From the NCBI RefSeq assembly GCF_902813185.1, contig NZ_LR778301.1, forward strand, positions 1 to 64,000: DNA of 64,000 nt, written 5' to 3'. Positions 35,891 through 44,568 of this stretch are shown in pieces. Positions within the stretch are counted from its first letter, which is position 1. The number at the start of each line of letters is the position of its first letter. Below the pieces are notes generated by a model. The model ran no database searches, had not been told where the DNA came from, and was given only the letters and a program-made list of their open reading frames with translations. The translations under genes and the position numbers were made by a program. Source of the DNA: Denitratisoma oestradiolicum (GTDB taxonomy: Bacteria > Pseudomonadota > Gammaproteobacteria > Burkholderiales > Rhodocyclaceae).

Positions 35891-36094
35891 ATCTCCATCG
35901 TGCTGGGCATCAAGGGCATCAAGGGCTTCAATCGCCAGCACCAGATCAGCGATGCGGTCGGCCTCGAAACCAAAGCCCCGGTGGCGCAGCAGGTGCTCGA
36001 TGCTCGGATGCTTCATCCGGGCGATCTCCCGGCAGGCCTCCAGCAACGCGGGCAACAGGTCTGCAGGGATTGGAGCGTCGGGTTGCGTGCTCAC
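35888..36094 (-). CDS. Small hypothetical protein
   Basis: 68 residues (LPALLEACREIARMKHPSIE, FEADRIADLVLAIEALDALD). It starts within the end of the DUF3489 gene (ATGA overlap), so it is translated from that message. No family recognised. Confidence 0.6.
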   Translation of the reverse strand: MSTQPDAPIPADLLPALLEACREIARMKHPSIEHLLRHRGFGFEADRIADLVLAIEALDALDAQHDGD

Positions 36095-36696
36095 GCGGTG
36101 GCTTCCTCTGCGATGCGGTAGAGGCGCTGTCCTGCACCCGGCGTGCCGGCGGGGCCTTCGATCTTCTCGGAGACGATATTCAGGCCCAGCTTCTTCTTGA
36201 GCGCGCCGGCAAAGGTGCCGCGCACAGTGTGGGCTTGCCAGCCGGTGGCCTCGCTGATCTGCGCGATGGTGGCGCCCTCGGGGCGCTTCAACATCTCGAT
36301 CACCAGCGCCTGCTTGCTGTTGCCCGGGCCACGCTTGGGCGAGTCAAGGGTGCTGGCGGGTTGAACCTGCTGCCAGCTGGCTTCGGCGGCGGCGACTGCG
36401 GCTTCCAGTTCCGGATCGTCGGCCAGGGGTGGCGCAGCGACAGCCGTTGCGCTCATGGGCGGCAGGACATCTTCCGGCTGGGCCTCGCCCTTGATGATCG
36501 CGATGGCGGCACCCGTGATGCGCCACTGGCCGTCAGCCTGCTCGATCAATCCGCGCTGCGCGAGGCTGGCGATCATCTTGAGTTTGGCGCCGCCCTTGAG
36601 CTCGAGCAGCGGCTCGATCAGGCCATTGGCGTCGCAATGCGCGCGGGTGATGAGGTCCAGTTGGCGTTCGGTGATCGGGGCGGTTTGTGCGGACAT
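36091..36696 (-). CDS. DUF3489 winged-helix protein
   Basis: 201 residues. The C-terminal part has the DUF3489 block KQALVIEMLKRPEGATIAQI followed by SEATGWQAHTVRGTFAGALK and KKLGLNIVSEK, a winged helix. The N-terminal half has a second helical winged-helix-like segment (ERQLDLITRAHCDANGLIEP, KMIASLAQRGLIEQADGQWR). A regulatory DNA-binding role is probable. It shares a transcript with the gene at 36723-36962. Confidence 0.8.
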   Translation of the reverse strand: MSAQTAPITERQLDLITRAHCDANGLIEPLLELKGGAKLKMIASLAQRGLIEQADGQWRITGAAIAIIKGEAQPEDVLPPMSATAVAAPPLADDPELEAAVAAAEASWQQVQPASTLDSPKRGPGNSKQALVIEMLKRPEGATIAQISEATGWQAHTVRGTFAGALKKKLGLNIVSEKIEGPAGTPGAGQRLYRIAEEATA

Positions 36697-36722
36697 GGTT
36701 GTGCTCCTTGTGATGAGGGTGG

Positions 36723-36962
36723 TTAAGCGGTTTGCTCGGCGGCGGCGTTTTGTCCTGCGGCCAGGCCGGCCTGGTAGGCGGCCATCAGGGCGCTCTTGAC
36801 GCCCCAGACGCTGACGTCGTGGAAGTCCAAGCTGTCGCTGTTGCGGGTTTTCAGTGTCTCGATGAAGAGGTGGTCCAGGACGATCCGGGCGAGCAGCTGG
36901 TCGAGTTGCTGGGCGGCTCGGGTGGCGGTCTTGTTGGCGGTCTTGTTGGCGGTTTTGCGCAT
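36723..36962 (-). CDS. Small DUF6900-like protein
   Basis: 79 residues. After a Lys/Thr-rich start (MRKTANKTANKTATRAA) comes LARIVLDHLFIETLKTRNSD and SLDFHDVSVWGVKSALMAAY, which I recall as the DUF6900 pattern. Function unknown. Repeat copy D lies 20 bases before its start. Confidence 0.65.
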   Translation of the reverse strand: MRKTANKTANKTATRAAQQLDQLLARIVLDHLFIETLKTRNSDSLDFHDVSVWGVKSALMAAYQAGLAAGQNAAAEQTA

Positions 36963-36982
36963 CGTGGTTCTCCTTCGGGGGT

Positions 36983-37042
36983 GCGTTGCTGTGCTTGTAG
37001 TAACGCGCTGTTCAAGAGGTAAGCCAAGCGCCGGTTTGATCT
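36983..37042 (-). repeat. Promoter-like intergenic repeat, copy D
   Basis: Minus strand GCGCTTGGCTTACC..., GAACAGCGCGTTACTACAAG. Nearly the same core as copy A. Upstream of the start at 36962. Confidence 0.6.
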
Positions 37043-37067
37043 TTCTGCACCTGGTTGGCCGATTTGC

Positions 37068-37286
37068 TCAGGCGGCGATCCGGCGCTTGGCCAGATCAAT
37101 CTCGGCAGGCAGCCACAGCGTGGCGATTTCTTCCTCGAGGGCTTGGCGCCGACGCTCGGCGATCTCCTGCAGGGCATCGATCTGCGCGAGCAAGGTGAGG
37201 AGGTCGTCGCGCTGACGAAGGATGGGGGTGCCCACTTCGGGCAGCTGATCGATCCAGTTCAGGCGGGTGGTGTTGGCGGTGTTCAT
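37068..37286 (-). CDS. Small helical hypothetical protein
   Basis: 72 residues from the ATG at 37286 (ACGGAG upstream): RQRDDLLTLLAQIDALQEIA, then RRRQALEEEIATLWLPAEID, a single long amphipathic helix pair. No family recognised. Repeat copy E precedes it. Most distal of the minus-strand array, divergent from the large terminase. Confidence 0.6.
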   Translation of the reverse strand: MNTANTTRLNWIDQLPEVGTPILRQRDDLLTLLAQIDALQEIAERRRQALEEEIATLWLPAEIDLAKRRIAA

Positions 37287-37300
37287 GGCGTGCTCCGTGG

Positions 37301-37360
37301 GTGTTGATGACATCCGTATGAACGCGCTGTTGCCGATTGAAGCCAAGCGTTCGGTCCATC
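37301..37360 (-). repeat. Promoter-like intergenic repeat, copy E
   Basis: Minus strand CGCTTGGCTTCAATC..., CAACAGCGCGTTCATACGG. It lies between divergent genes; the plus-strand terminase starts about 20 bases beyond its end. Confidence 0.6.
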
Positions 37361-37381
37361 TATTTCGCATCGGAGTGGCTT

Positions 37382-39238
37382 GTGTTCGACACTGCTGAAT
37401 CGGCTGTTGAATCGGCCTGGAAACGAGGGCTCGCGCCTGACCCCATCCTCACCGTCGATGACTGGGCCAACCGCCACCGGATGCTCTCCTCGGTGGCTTC
37501 CGCCGAGCCGGGACGCTGGTCGACCAGCCGCACGCCGTATCTCAAGGCGGTGATGGAAACGCTGTCGGCCACCTCCCGCTTCGAGCGCGTAGTGCTGATG
37601 GCCGGGGCGCAAATCGGCAAGACCGAAGCCGGATTGAACTGGCTGGGCTACGTCATCCACCACGCACCGGGGCCGATGCTGCTGGTGCAGCCCACGGTGG
37701 AAGGCGCCAAGCGCGTCTCCAAGCAGCGGGTGGATGCGCTGATCGAAGCGAGTCCCGAACTCGCCAGCCGCGTCAAAGACCCGAGAAGCCGGGATTCCGG
37801 CAACACCCAGCTGATGAAGGAATTCCCCGGTGGCGTGCTGATCATGACCGGCGCCAACTCAGCGGTGGGCCTGCGCTCGATGCCGGTGCGCTACCTGTTT
37901 CTCGATGAGGTGGATGGCTACCCGGGCGACGCCGATGGCGAAGGCGATCCGGTGGCACTGGCCGTGCAGCGGGCCGCCACCTTTGTCAATCGCAAGGTCT
38001 ATCTGTGCTCAACCCCGACCCTGAAGGGTTTCTCGCGCATCGAAGCCGCTTACCTGGAATCGGACCAGCGGGTGTTCGAAGTGCCCTGCGATCACTGCGG
38101 GGCGCACAGCCAGATCCAGTGGCGCGACATCCAATGGCCGACCGGCAAGATGAGCGAGGCCGCCTGGCACTGCCCGCACTGCGACGGCATTCACCCCGAG
38201 TACCGCAAGCCGGCGCTGCTCGCCAATGGCCGCTGGACCGCCAAATCGCAAGGCGATGGCAAGACGGTGGGCTTCCATCTCTCCAGCCTATATAGCCCCT
38301 GGCTCACCTGGGGCGAGATTGCCCAAGAGCATCACGCGGCCAAGGAAGACCCCGTCAGATTGAAGGTGTGGGTGAATACCAAACTGGCCGAGACCTGGGA
38401 AGACCGGGAGGGTGAGACCTTGGACGCCGAAGGCTTGATGGAACGTCGTGAAGCCTACGGCCCAGCGATTCCTGCTGAGGTCGCGCTGCTGACCTGCGGA
38501 ATCGACGTGCAGGACGACCGCCTGGAGTTGGAGGTGGTTGGCTGGGGCCGGGACGAGGAGTCGTGGTCCATCGACTACAAGGTGCTGTGGGGCGACCCGT
38601 CCGCACCGGACACCTGGGCGCAACTCGACGCCTATCTGGGCAACCGCTTCGAGCATGAAACGCTGGCCAATGGCCTGACCATCGAAGCGGCCTGCCTCGA
38701 CACCGGTGGCCACCACACGCTGGCGGCCTACGCCTTCTGCAAGAGCCGGGAGCGTAAACGTATCTGGGCGATCAAGGGTGGCTCGGGCAAACGCCCGATC
38801 TGGCCCAAGCGCCCGAGCAAGGCCAACAAGGGCAAGGTCAATCTGTTCACGGTGGGGGTCGATGCCGCCAAGGAAGCGATCTACGCCCGCTTGAAGAAGT
38901 CAGACGCCGGGGCTGGTGCGATGCATTTCCCACTGGATCGGGATGCGCAGTATTTCGAGCAGCTGACTGCCGAGCGGATTCGCACCCGCTACGTGAAGGG
39001 TTTCCCGCATCGTTTTTGGTGGAAACCGGATGGCCGGCGCAACGAAGCGCTCGATTGCCGGGTGTACGCCTACGCGGCATTGCACGGCCTGCTGTCGATG
39101 GGACTGAATTTGAACAAGCGGGTCGAGGCGCTGCCGCCGGTGCCGACCAGTCGCCAAGGCAAGAGCACACCTGTTTCGGCCCCGATGACCGCCAGCCCGC
39201 GCCGTCGGCGCATGGCGATTTCTTCCACTTACCTCTGA
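37382..39238 (+). CDS. Large terminase subunit, GpA family
   Basis: 618 residues. Packaging ATPase: MAGAQIGKTEAGLNWL (Walker A, about residues 73-80), MLLVQPTVEGAKRVSKQR, FLDEVDGYPGD (Walker B, about residue 173). A zinc-like CDHCGAH...CPHCDG follows. The nuclease half has LTCGIDVQDDRLELEVVGWG, CLDTGGHH and RRNEALDCRVYAYAALHG. It cuts and translocates the genome into proheads. The GTG at 37382 is chosen with GGAG ten bases before; an earlier TTG at 37337 lies inside repeat E. Confidence 0.9.
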   Translation: MFDTAESAVESAWKRGLAPDPILTVDDWANRHRMLSSVASAEPGRWSTSRTPYLKAVMETLSATSRFERVVLMAGAQIGKTEAGLNWLGYVIHHAPGPMLLVQPTVEGAKRVSKQRVDALIEASPELASRVKDPRSRDSGNTQLMKEFPGGVLIMTGANSAVGLRSMPVRYLFLDEVDGYPGDADGEGDPVALAVQRAATFVNRKVYLCSTPTLKGFSRIEAAYLESDQRVFEVPCDHCGAHSQIQWRDIQWPTGKMSEAAWHCPHCDGIHPEYRKPALLANGRWTAKSQGDGKTVGFHLSSLYSPWLTWGEIAQEHHAAKEDPVRLKVWVNTKLAETWEDREGETLDAEGLMERREAYGPAIPAEVALLTCGIDVQDDRLELEVVGWGRDEESWSIDYKVLWGDPSAPDTWAQLDAYLGNRFEHETLANGLTIEAACLDTGGHHTLAAYAFCKSRERKRIWAIKGGSGKRPIWPKRPSKANKGKVNLFTVGVDAAKEAIYARLKKSDAGAGAMHFPLDRDAQYFEQLTAERIRTRYVKGFPHRFWWKPDGRRNEALDCRVYAYAALHGLLSMGLNLNKRVEALPPVPTSRQGKSTPVSAPMTASPRRRRMAISSTYL

Positions 39239-39273
39239 TACCGCCAGCCTCCCGCTGGCCGGGAGTGCTGTCC

Positions 39274-39486
39274 ATGACCCTCGACCAACTCAAGGCCCAG
39301 CGGGAAGCCCTGCAGGCCGCCCGCTTCAACGGCGTGCTTACTGTGAAGGCCGGCGACAAGTGGGTCACCTACAAGTCGGACGCCGAGCTGCAGTCGGCCC
39401 TGGGGGATCTGGAACGTGAGATCGCCAAGGCAGAAGGCCGCCCGCGTGCCCGGCGCATCCGCGCTTATGCCGGGAAGGGGTTGTGA
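39274..39486 (+). CDS. Head-tail joining protein gpW
   Basis: 70 residues (MTLDQLKAQREALQAARFNG then VLTVKAGDKWVTYKSDAELQ), the lambda gpW pattern, closing the portal after packaging. GGGAG precedes the ATG. Overlaps the portal start by one base (TGATG). Confidence 0.85.
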   Translation: MTLDQLKAQREALQAARFNGVLTVKAGDKWVTYKSDAELQSALGDLEREIAKAEGRPRARRIRAYAGKGL

Positions 39487-41072
39487 TGGGGATGCTCAAG
39501 AACCTGCGCCGCAAGGTCGGTGCCATGGTGGGCGGCTTCGAGGGCGGACTGTCCGCGCGACGCCTCAAAACGTTTCACGCCAGCCGTGCCCACGTCAATA
39601 CGCTGATCCAAGCCGCCGGCGCCGATATGACCGCGCGTGCCCGGTACCTGATCCGCAACAACGGCTACGCCGCCAATGCAGTCGAGTCCTGGGCCGGCAA
39701 TGCGGTAGGCACCGGCATCAAACCCTCGTCGGGGATCGGTGATGCAGTGCTCAAGGATCGGGTGCAGCGCCTGTGGCTGCGCTGGACGGACGAGTCGGAT
39801 GCCGAAGGGCTGACGGATTTCTATGGCCAGCAACGTCGGGCCGCTCGGGAACTGTTCATCGCCGGCGAAGTGTTCTTCCGCATCCGACCACGCCGGCCCG
39901 AGGATGGTTTGTCCGTGCCACTGCAGTTGCAGATGCTGCCGGCCGAGATGCTGCCCTTGAACCACAACCAGTTGCTGGAGAACGGTCACCGCATCCGCCA
40001 AGGCATCGAGTTCGACCGCATCGGCCGGCGCGTGGCCTACCACTTCCTGCGCCGCCACCCGGGTGACATCACCGATCCGGGACTGGCGGGGGAGACCGTG
40101 CGGGTGCCGGCTGAGTCGGTGCTGCACATTGTTGATCCGGTCGATGCCGGGCAACTGCGCGGCGTGTCGCGCTTCTCGCCGGCGCTGGTGAAGCTGTTCT
40201 TGCTCGACCAGTACGACGATGCCGAACTCGACCGCAAGAAGGTCGCGGCGATGTTCGTCGGCTTCGTGCGTCGGCCCGAGCGTGACTTCGACAACAGCAA
40301 TGAAACCGATGACCGGGGCGAACCGCTGCTGCCGCTCGAACCCGGGCAACTCCAGATCCTGGATGACGGCGAGGACATCACCTTCTCGACCCCGGCCGAT
40401 GTCGGTGGCAACTACGAGAGCTTCCAGTACCGGACGCTCTTGCAGGTCGCTGGCGCCCTGGGGTTGCCCTACGCCAACCTGTCGGCCGATATGTTGAAGG
40501 CCAACTACTCGAACACCCGAGCGGCGCTCTTGGAGTTTCGCCGCCGCATCGAAGCCTTCCAGCACTCGGTGCTGGTGTTTCAGCTGTGCCGGGCGGTGTG
40601 GGCGCGCTGGATGGACACGGCGGTGCTCTCGGGCTCCCTTGATCTTCCGGACTACGAGCAACGCCGCGCCGACTACCTGGACTGCAGCTGGCTGCCCCCG
40701 CGCTGGGATTGGGTCGATCCCTTGAAAGACATCCGCGCCGAGATCAATGCCATCGAGGCCGGACTCAAGTCGCGTACCCAGGCGATTGCCGAACGGGGCT
40801 TTGATGCCGCGATGGTCGATGCCGAGATTGCTGGTGACCATCGGCGTGAGGACAGCCTGGGGCTCTCTTTGGGTGCAAGCCTGTACCGGTTCCGCCGCCA
40901 GCCCCGCTCCCTCGAACTGAGGAATCCCCATGACCGATTTGCCTTACCTGGCGTCCCGCCTATACGGGACGCCGCTCCTGATTGCGCGCCCGAAACTCGA
41001 AGTGATCCTCGGGGTGGTGGCCAGAAAGCTCGCGGGCGACATCCTGGCCACGCCACCGCCGGCCACTGTTGA
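39486..41072 (+). CDS. Portal protein (lambda B family)
   Basis: Open for 528 residues. Lambda-portal blocks: ARYLIRNNGYAANAVESWAG, GNAVGTGIKPSSG, YGQQRRAARELFIAGEVFFR and QMLPAEMLPLNHNQ, then QYRTLLQVAGALGLPYANLS and ANYSNTRAALLEFRRRIEAF. The frame runs 143 bases into the protease gene and the last 50 residues become Arg/Pro-rich and unlike the family. A TGA in another frame at about 40918-40920 overlapping GAGGA of the next gene is the likely true end, so a 1-base indel lies before about 40915. It forms the dodecameric portal ring. Confidence 0.85.
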   Translation: MGMLKNLRRKVGAMVGGFEGGLSARRLKTFHASRAHVNTLIQAAGADMTARARYLIRNNGYAANAVESWAGNAVGTGIKPSSGIGDAVLKDRVQRLWLRWTDESDAEGLTDFYGQQRRAARELFIAGEVFFRIRPRRPEDGLSVPLQLQMLPAEMLPLNHNQLLENGHRIRQGIEFDRIGRRVAYHFLRRHPGDITDPGLAGETVRVPAESVLHIVDPVDAGQLRGVSRFSPALVKLFLLDQYDDAELDRKKVAAMFVGFVRRPERDFDNSNETDDRGEPLLPLEPGQLQILDDGEDITFSTPADVGGNYESFQYRTLLQVAGALGLPYANLSADMLKANYSNTRAALLEFRRRIEAFQHSVLVFQLCRAVWARWMDTAVLSGSLDLPDYEQRRADYLDCSWLPPRWDWVDPLKDIRAEINAIEAGLKSRTQAIAERGFDAAMVDAEIAGDHRREDSLGLSLGASLYRFRRQPRSLELRNPHDRFALPGVPPIRDAAPDCAPETRSDPRGGGQKARGRHPGHATAGHC

Positions 41073-42245
41073 TGCCGGCATGACTGGTGGCCTCCAGAAC
41101 CTGGAGGGCATCGCCATCATCCCGATCCTCGGCACCCTGGTGCGTCGCTCTTCCTATATCGGTGCAGCCAGTGGCCTCACCAGTTATCACGAGATCGAGG
41201 CCATGGCCGAAGCGGCCTTTACCGACCCGCAGGTCCGCGCCGTCCTGCTGGAGATCGACTCCAGTGGCGGTGAGGCGGGTGGGGTGTTCGATCTGGCGCA
41301 GCGATTACGCACCCTGGCACAGACCTCGGGCAAGCCGCTCTGGGCCATCGCCGATGAGGCGGCGCTGTCGGCGGCCTACGCCATTGCCTGTGCCGCTGAC
41401 CGACTGTGGCTCACCCGCACCGCCGAGGTGGGCTCGATTGGCGTGGTGGCGGTACACGTTGATGAGTCAGTGGCCGACGCCAAAGCCGGGATGACCTACA
41501 CCTTCCTGCACGCTGGCGCCCACAAGGTCGATGGCCATCCGCACGCGCCGCTGCCGGCACCAGTCGCCGCTGACATCCAGACCGACATCGATCAGCTGCA
41601 CGACCAGTTCATCGCGCTGGTCGCCGGGTTTCGGCGCCTGACGCCAGAGGTGGTGCGCGCCACCGAAGCCCGTGTCTATCGCGGTGAGGCAGCCATCCAG
41701 GCAGGCCTCGCCGATCAGCTCGGCACCACCCGCGAGGCGCTGACCGCCCTGCAACGCCAGCTGGCGTTGTCTGCCGGCCGCAGCCTGCGCAACAAGGCCG
41801 CTGCGCTGTCGGCTGCACGCACTACCCCTCGATCCCAACTTTCCCAGCAGGAGATCTCCATGAATGATCACAACCTCGTCACGCCGGTGGATGACGCCCA
41901 AGAGAACACAGCCCCGACCCCGGCGCAGTCACCGCAAACCCGCCGCCGCTCGATGAAGCGGCCATCACTGCTCAAGTTGAGCAGCGACTGCGCCGCCAAC
42001 TTGCCGAGCTGACCGAGATCGCCGCCCAGGCCAAACGCCTCGGGGTCACCGTCGATCCGGCCCAGGCCCTGGCGCGCGGTGTCACCCCGGACGCGCTGCG
42101 CCAGTCGGTGCTGAAGCAGGCTGCCGAGCGGGATGTGGCGCAAGACATCGTGGCCGAGGCCCCGGCACCTGCCTCTACCAAACCCCAATCCGTCGCTGAC
42201 AGCCCCTTGGTCAAAGCGGCCCAAGCCTATGGAGCCCGTAAATGA
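40930..42245 (+). CDS. S49 (lambda C-like) head protease fused in frame to scaffold, frameshifted
   Basis: About 438 residues. Residues 40-280 are an SppA/ClpP-like serine peptidase: LLEIDSSGGEAGGVFDLAQR, ADEAALSAAYAIACAADRLW (nucleophile Ser about residue 146) and TAEVGSIGVVAVHVDES. The C-terminal part is the scaffold. A frame change at about 41945 (GCCGCCGCTCG) breaks the open frame; the adjacent frame continues PPLDEAAITAQVEQRLRRQL and ends AAQAYGARK at 42245, ATGA-overlapping the decoration gene. Matures proheads. Confidence 0.85.
41860..42245 (+). CDS. Nested scaffold protein (Nu3-like internal start)
   Basis: An internal ATG at 41860 has AGGAGA at 41850-41855 and gives MNDHNLVTPVDDAQENTAPT then a helical scaffold. 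In lambda, Nu3 starts in frame inside C, giving a separate scaffold; the same layout is present here. The 41945 indel lies in this product too. The internal start is inferred from the strong ribosome site. Confidence 0.7.
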
Positions 42246-42634
42246 GCACACCTTTGATTTCCCCATCGACGCTGGGTGACCTCATCAAGCGCGAGTCCGA
42301 CCCGGACTACACCCGCGAGACCGTCACCCTGAAGGCTGGCGCCGCTTATCCGCTGGGTGCCGTGCTCGGTCGCATCACCGCCACGGGCGTCTATGCGTTT
42401 TCGCCTGCGGCATCGACCACAGGCATCGAAGGCGCCGAGATTGCTTCGGCCGTGCTGCTGCACCCGGTCGCCGTCAGCGACACCGACACTCAGGCCGTTG
42501 TGCTTGCGCGCGGGCAGGTGATCGTCGCTGACCGTGCGCTGGCTTTCGATGCCACCGTGGCAGACGCCGCCGCCCAATCCCTCAAACACCAGCAACTGGC
42601 TGCCCACGGCATCGTCGTGCGTCCGGTCGCTTGA
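42242..42634 (+). CDS. Head decoration protein D
   Basis: 130 residues with the lambda gpD pattern: DLIKRESDPDYTRETVTLKA, GAAYPLGAVLGRIT and AVVLARGQVIVADRALAFDA. Stabilises the expanded capsid. Overlaps the protease/scaffold stop by four bases. Confidence 0.9.
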   Translation: MSTPLISPSTLGDLIKRESDPDYTRETVTLKAGAAYPLGAVLGRITATGVYAFSPAASTTGIEGAEIASAVLLHPVAVSDTDTQAVVLARGQVIVADRALAFDATVADAAAQSLKHQQLAAHGIVVRPVA

Positions 42635-42648
42635 TAAGGAGTTCCCCC

Positions 42649-43677
42649 ATGACCGTGATCGTCAATCCGTTCGACGCCGGCGGCTTCACGCTGGCCGAGA
42701 TGTCGGCCGCCATCCAGATGCTGCCCAATCCCTACGGCCGGGTGGGCCAGCTGGGGCTGTTTGCACCCGAGCCAATTTCCCAGCGCAACGTCACCATTGA
42801 GTCCATCGAGGGCGAGCTGCGTCTGCTGCCGGCTGTTGCGCCCGGCGCGCCTGCGACGGTGGGCACTACCGACAAGCGCTCGGTACGCTCCTTTGCCGTG
42901 CCGCATATCCCGCACAACGACGTGGTGCTGCCCGAGGAAATCCAGGGCATCCGTGGCCTGGGTCTGGCGGCCGGTGAAGACCCGCTGGTGACCGTAATGA
43001 CCCGCAAGCTCGCCCGGATGCGTGCGAAACACGCGCAGACGCTCGAGTACATGCGCGTCAATGCTCTGCTGGGCATCACCAAGGACGGGGGCGGCAACAC
43101 CCTCTACGACTGGCACGACGAGTTCGACATCCAGAAACCCGAGGTGGATTTTGTGTTCGGTGGCACCGAAGACATGGTCATCCACTGCACCCAGGTCGCC
43201 CGCCACATCGAAGAGAACCTCAAAGGCGAGATGATGACCACCATCCACGCCCTGGTCAGCCCCGAGTTCTTCGATGCCCTGGTCAAGCACAAGACCGTCA
43301 AGGAGGCCTACACCTTCTATCAGGGCACGGCCGGTACCAATCCGTTGCGCGACGATGTGCGCCGGGGCTTTCGTTTCGGCTCCATCCTGTTCGAGGAGTA
43401 TTTCGGCACCGTCACGTTGGCCAACGGTACGTCTGTGCGCCTGATCCCGCCGCGCGAAGGGGTGGCGTTCCCGCTGGGCACGCTCGACACCTTCCGCACC
43501 TACTTCGCACCCGCGAACCTGATGGAAGCCGTCGGTACTTATGGTCAGGAGCTCTATGCCCACCAGCTCGCACGGCCCAACGGCACCGGCGTCGACATCT
43601 ACACCCAGTCCAACCCGCTGCCGATTGTGAAGCGACCGGCCCTGACGGTGCGGCTGCATTCGAGCAATGGCTGGTGA
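42649..43677 (+). CDS. Major capsid protein E
   Basis: 342 residues of the lambda E family: NPFDAGGFTLAEMSAAIQML, then ISQRNVTIESIEGELRLLPA, SFAVPHIPHNDVVLPEEIQG and FHVSLYGQ-type blocks replaced here by RLIPPREGVAFPLGTLDTFR. ATG at 42649 follows AAGGAG. Overlaps the next gene by one base. Confidence 0.9.
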   Translation: MTVIVNPFDAGGFTLAEMSAAIQMLPNPYGRVGQLGLFAPEPISQRNVTIESIEGELRLLPAVAPGAPATVGTTDKRSVRSFAVPHIPHNDVVLPEEIQGIRGLGLAAGEDPLVTVMTRKLARMRAKHAQTLEYMRVNALLGITKDGGGNTLYDWHDEFDIQKPEVDFVFGGTEDMVIHCTQVARHIEENLKGEMMTTIHALVSPEFFDALVKHKTVKEAYTFYQGTAGTNPLRDDVRRGFRFGSILFEEYFGTVTLANGTSVRLIPPREGVAFPLGTLDTFRTYFAPANLMEAVGTYGQELYAHQLARPNGTGVDIYTQSNPLPIVKRPALTVRLHSSNGW

Positions 43678-44036
43678 TGGCGATGACCGTATTCGGTGAT
43701 CTGACCCAAGCCATGTCCGCCATCGTGCTCACCACCTTTGGTGAGCCGGTGGTGTTTCACATCGAAGGACAGCCTCAGGCCTTGGCGGGCCGGGGCGTGT
43801 TTACCGCGATGCACCAGGAGGTGGATGCCAGCACGGGCGTGTCGGTGTCCAGCGTGCAGCCCGTGCTGGAGGTACGGCAGTCAGATCTGCCCGCCACGCC
43901 CACTGAGGGCGATGCGGTGACGGTGCAAGGTGCGCTCTACCTGATCGTCGAGGTGCGACCCGATGGGCTCGGCTTCCTCAAATTGATGCTGCACAAAGGG
44001 GGCGGCCATGAAGCACCCACGCACCCTGATTCGTGA
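43677..44036 (+). CDS. Head-tail joining protein (FII/connector-like)
   Basis: 119 residues. IVLTTFGEPVVFHIEGQPQA and VLEVRQSDLPATPTEGDAVT resemble the lambda FII/P2-type head-tail adaptor. The ATG at 43677 overlaps the capsid stop (an ATG at 43683 is also possible). It is coupled by 29-base overlap to the next gene. Confidence 0.65.
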   Translation: MAMTVFGDLTQAMSAIVLTTFGEPVVFHIEGQPQALAGRGVFTAMHQEVDASTGVSVSSVQPVLEVRQSDLPATPTEGDAVTVQGALYLIVEVRPDGLGFLKLMLHKGGGHEAPTHPDS

Positions 44037-44568
44037 GGCAGTCAAGGAACGTCTGTTAGCGCAGTTGCCGGCCATTGACCCGCGCATCACCGCCGCGCGC
44101 ATCAGCATCCATCGCAGTACCCCGCTTTTTGCCGGCAAGCTGCCAGCCATCCTGATCTACACCCGCGACGAGCGTATCGAGGATCAGCCCAATGCCGATG
44201 CTGGCTTGCGCTATCGGAAGCTGGAGCTGTCGGTCGAGATCATCGCCAGCGGTGACGCCGCCGCAGAGGAAGCCGATGTGCTGGCACAGGCGGTTGAAGC
44301 CATCCTCGATGCCGACGAGACCTTGGGGCTGCTGGTCGAGGGCACACGCTTGACCCGCACCGAGGTCGATCAGGGCGGAGAGGGCGACACGCCCATTCTG
44401 GCTGCTCGCCTGTCTTTCGAGATCAGCTACTGGACCAAGCCTGTGATCGATGACAGGGTGCTGCCGCTGCCGCTGCAGGTGCTGGTGAGCTGGGTGCCGG
44501 AGATCGGCCCTGGCCATGAGCACAGCTATCAGCCGGCCGGCACCCATTACCGGGAGCCGACCTCATGA
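44008..44568 (+). CDS. Tail completion or terminator-like protein
   Basis: 186 residues. LIREAVKERLLAQLPAIDPR, then LFAGKLPAILIYTRDERIED and ILAARLSFEISYWTK are consistent with minor tail/tail terminator proteins next to the head-tail joint. Name by position and fold impression. It ends with an ATGA overlap into the baseplate gene V. Confidence 0.6.
   Translation: MKHPRTLIREAVKERLLAQLPAIDPRITAARISIHRSTPLFAGKLPAILIYTRDERIEDQPNADAGLRYRKLELSVEIIASGDAAAEEADVLAQAVEAILDADETLGLLVEGTRLTRTEVDQGGEGDTPILAARLSFEISYWTKPVIDDRVLPLPLQVLVSWVPEIGPGHEHSYQPAGTHYREPTS

Noticed and set aside
34901..37360. Five repeats as a CRISPR-like array
   Set aside because: Copies are imperfect, 370-1150 bases apart, separated by genes, and promoter-like.
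37337..37381. Upstream TTG as the start of the large terminase
   Set aside because: It lies inside repeat E; the GTG at 37382 has a spaced GGAG and fits family length.
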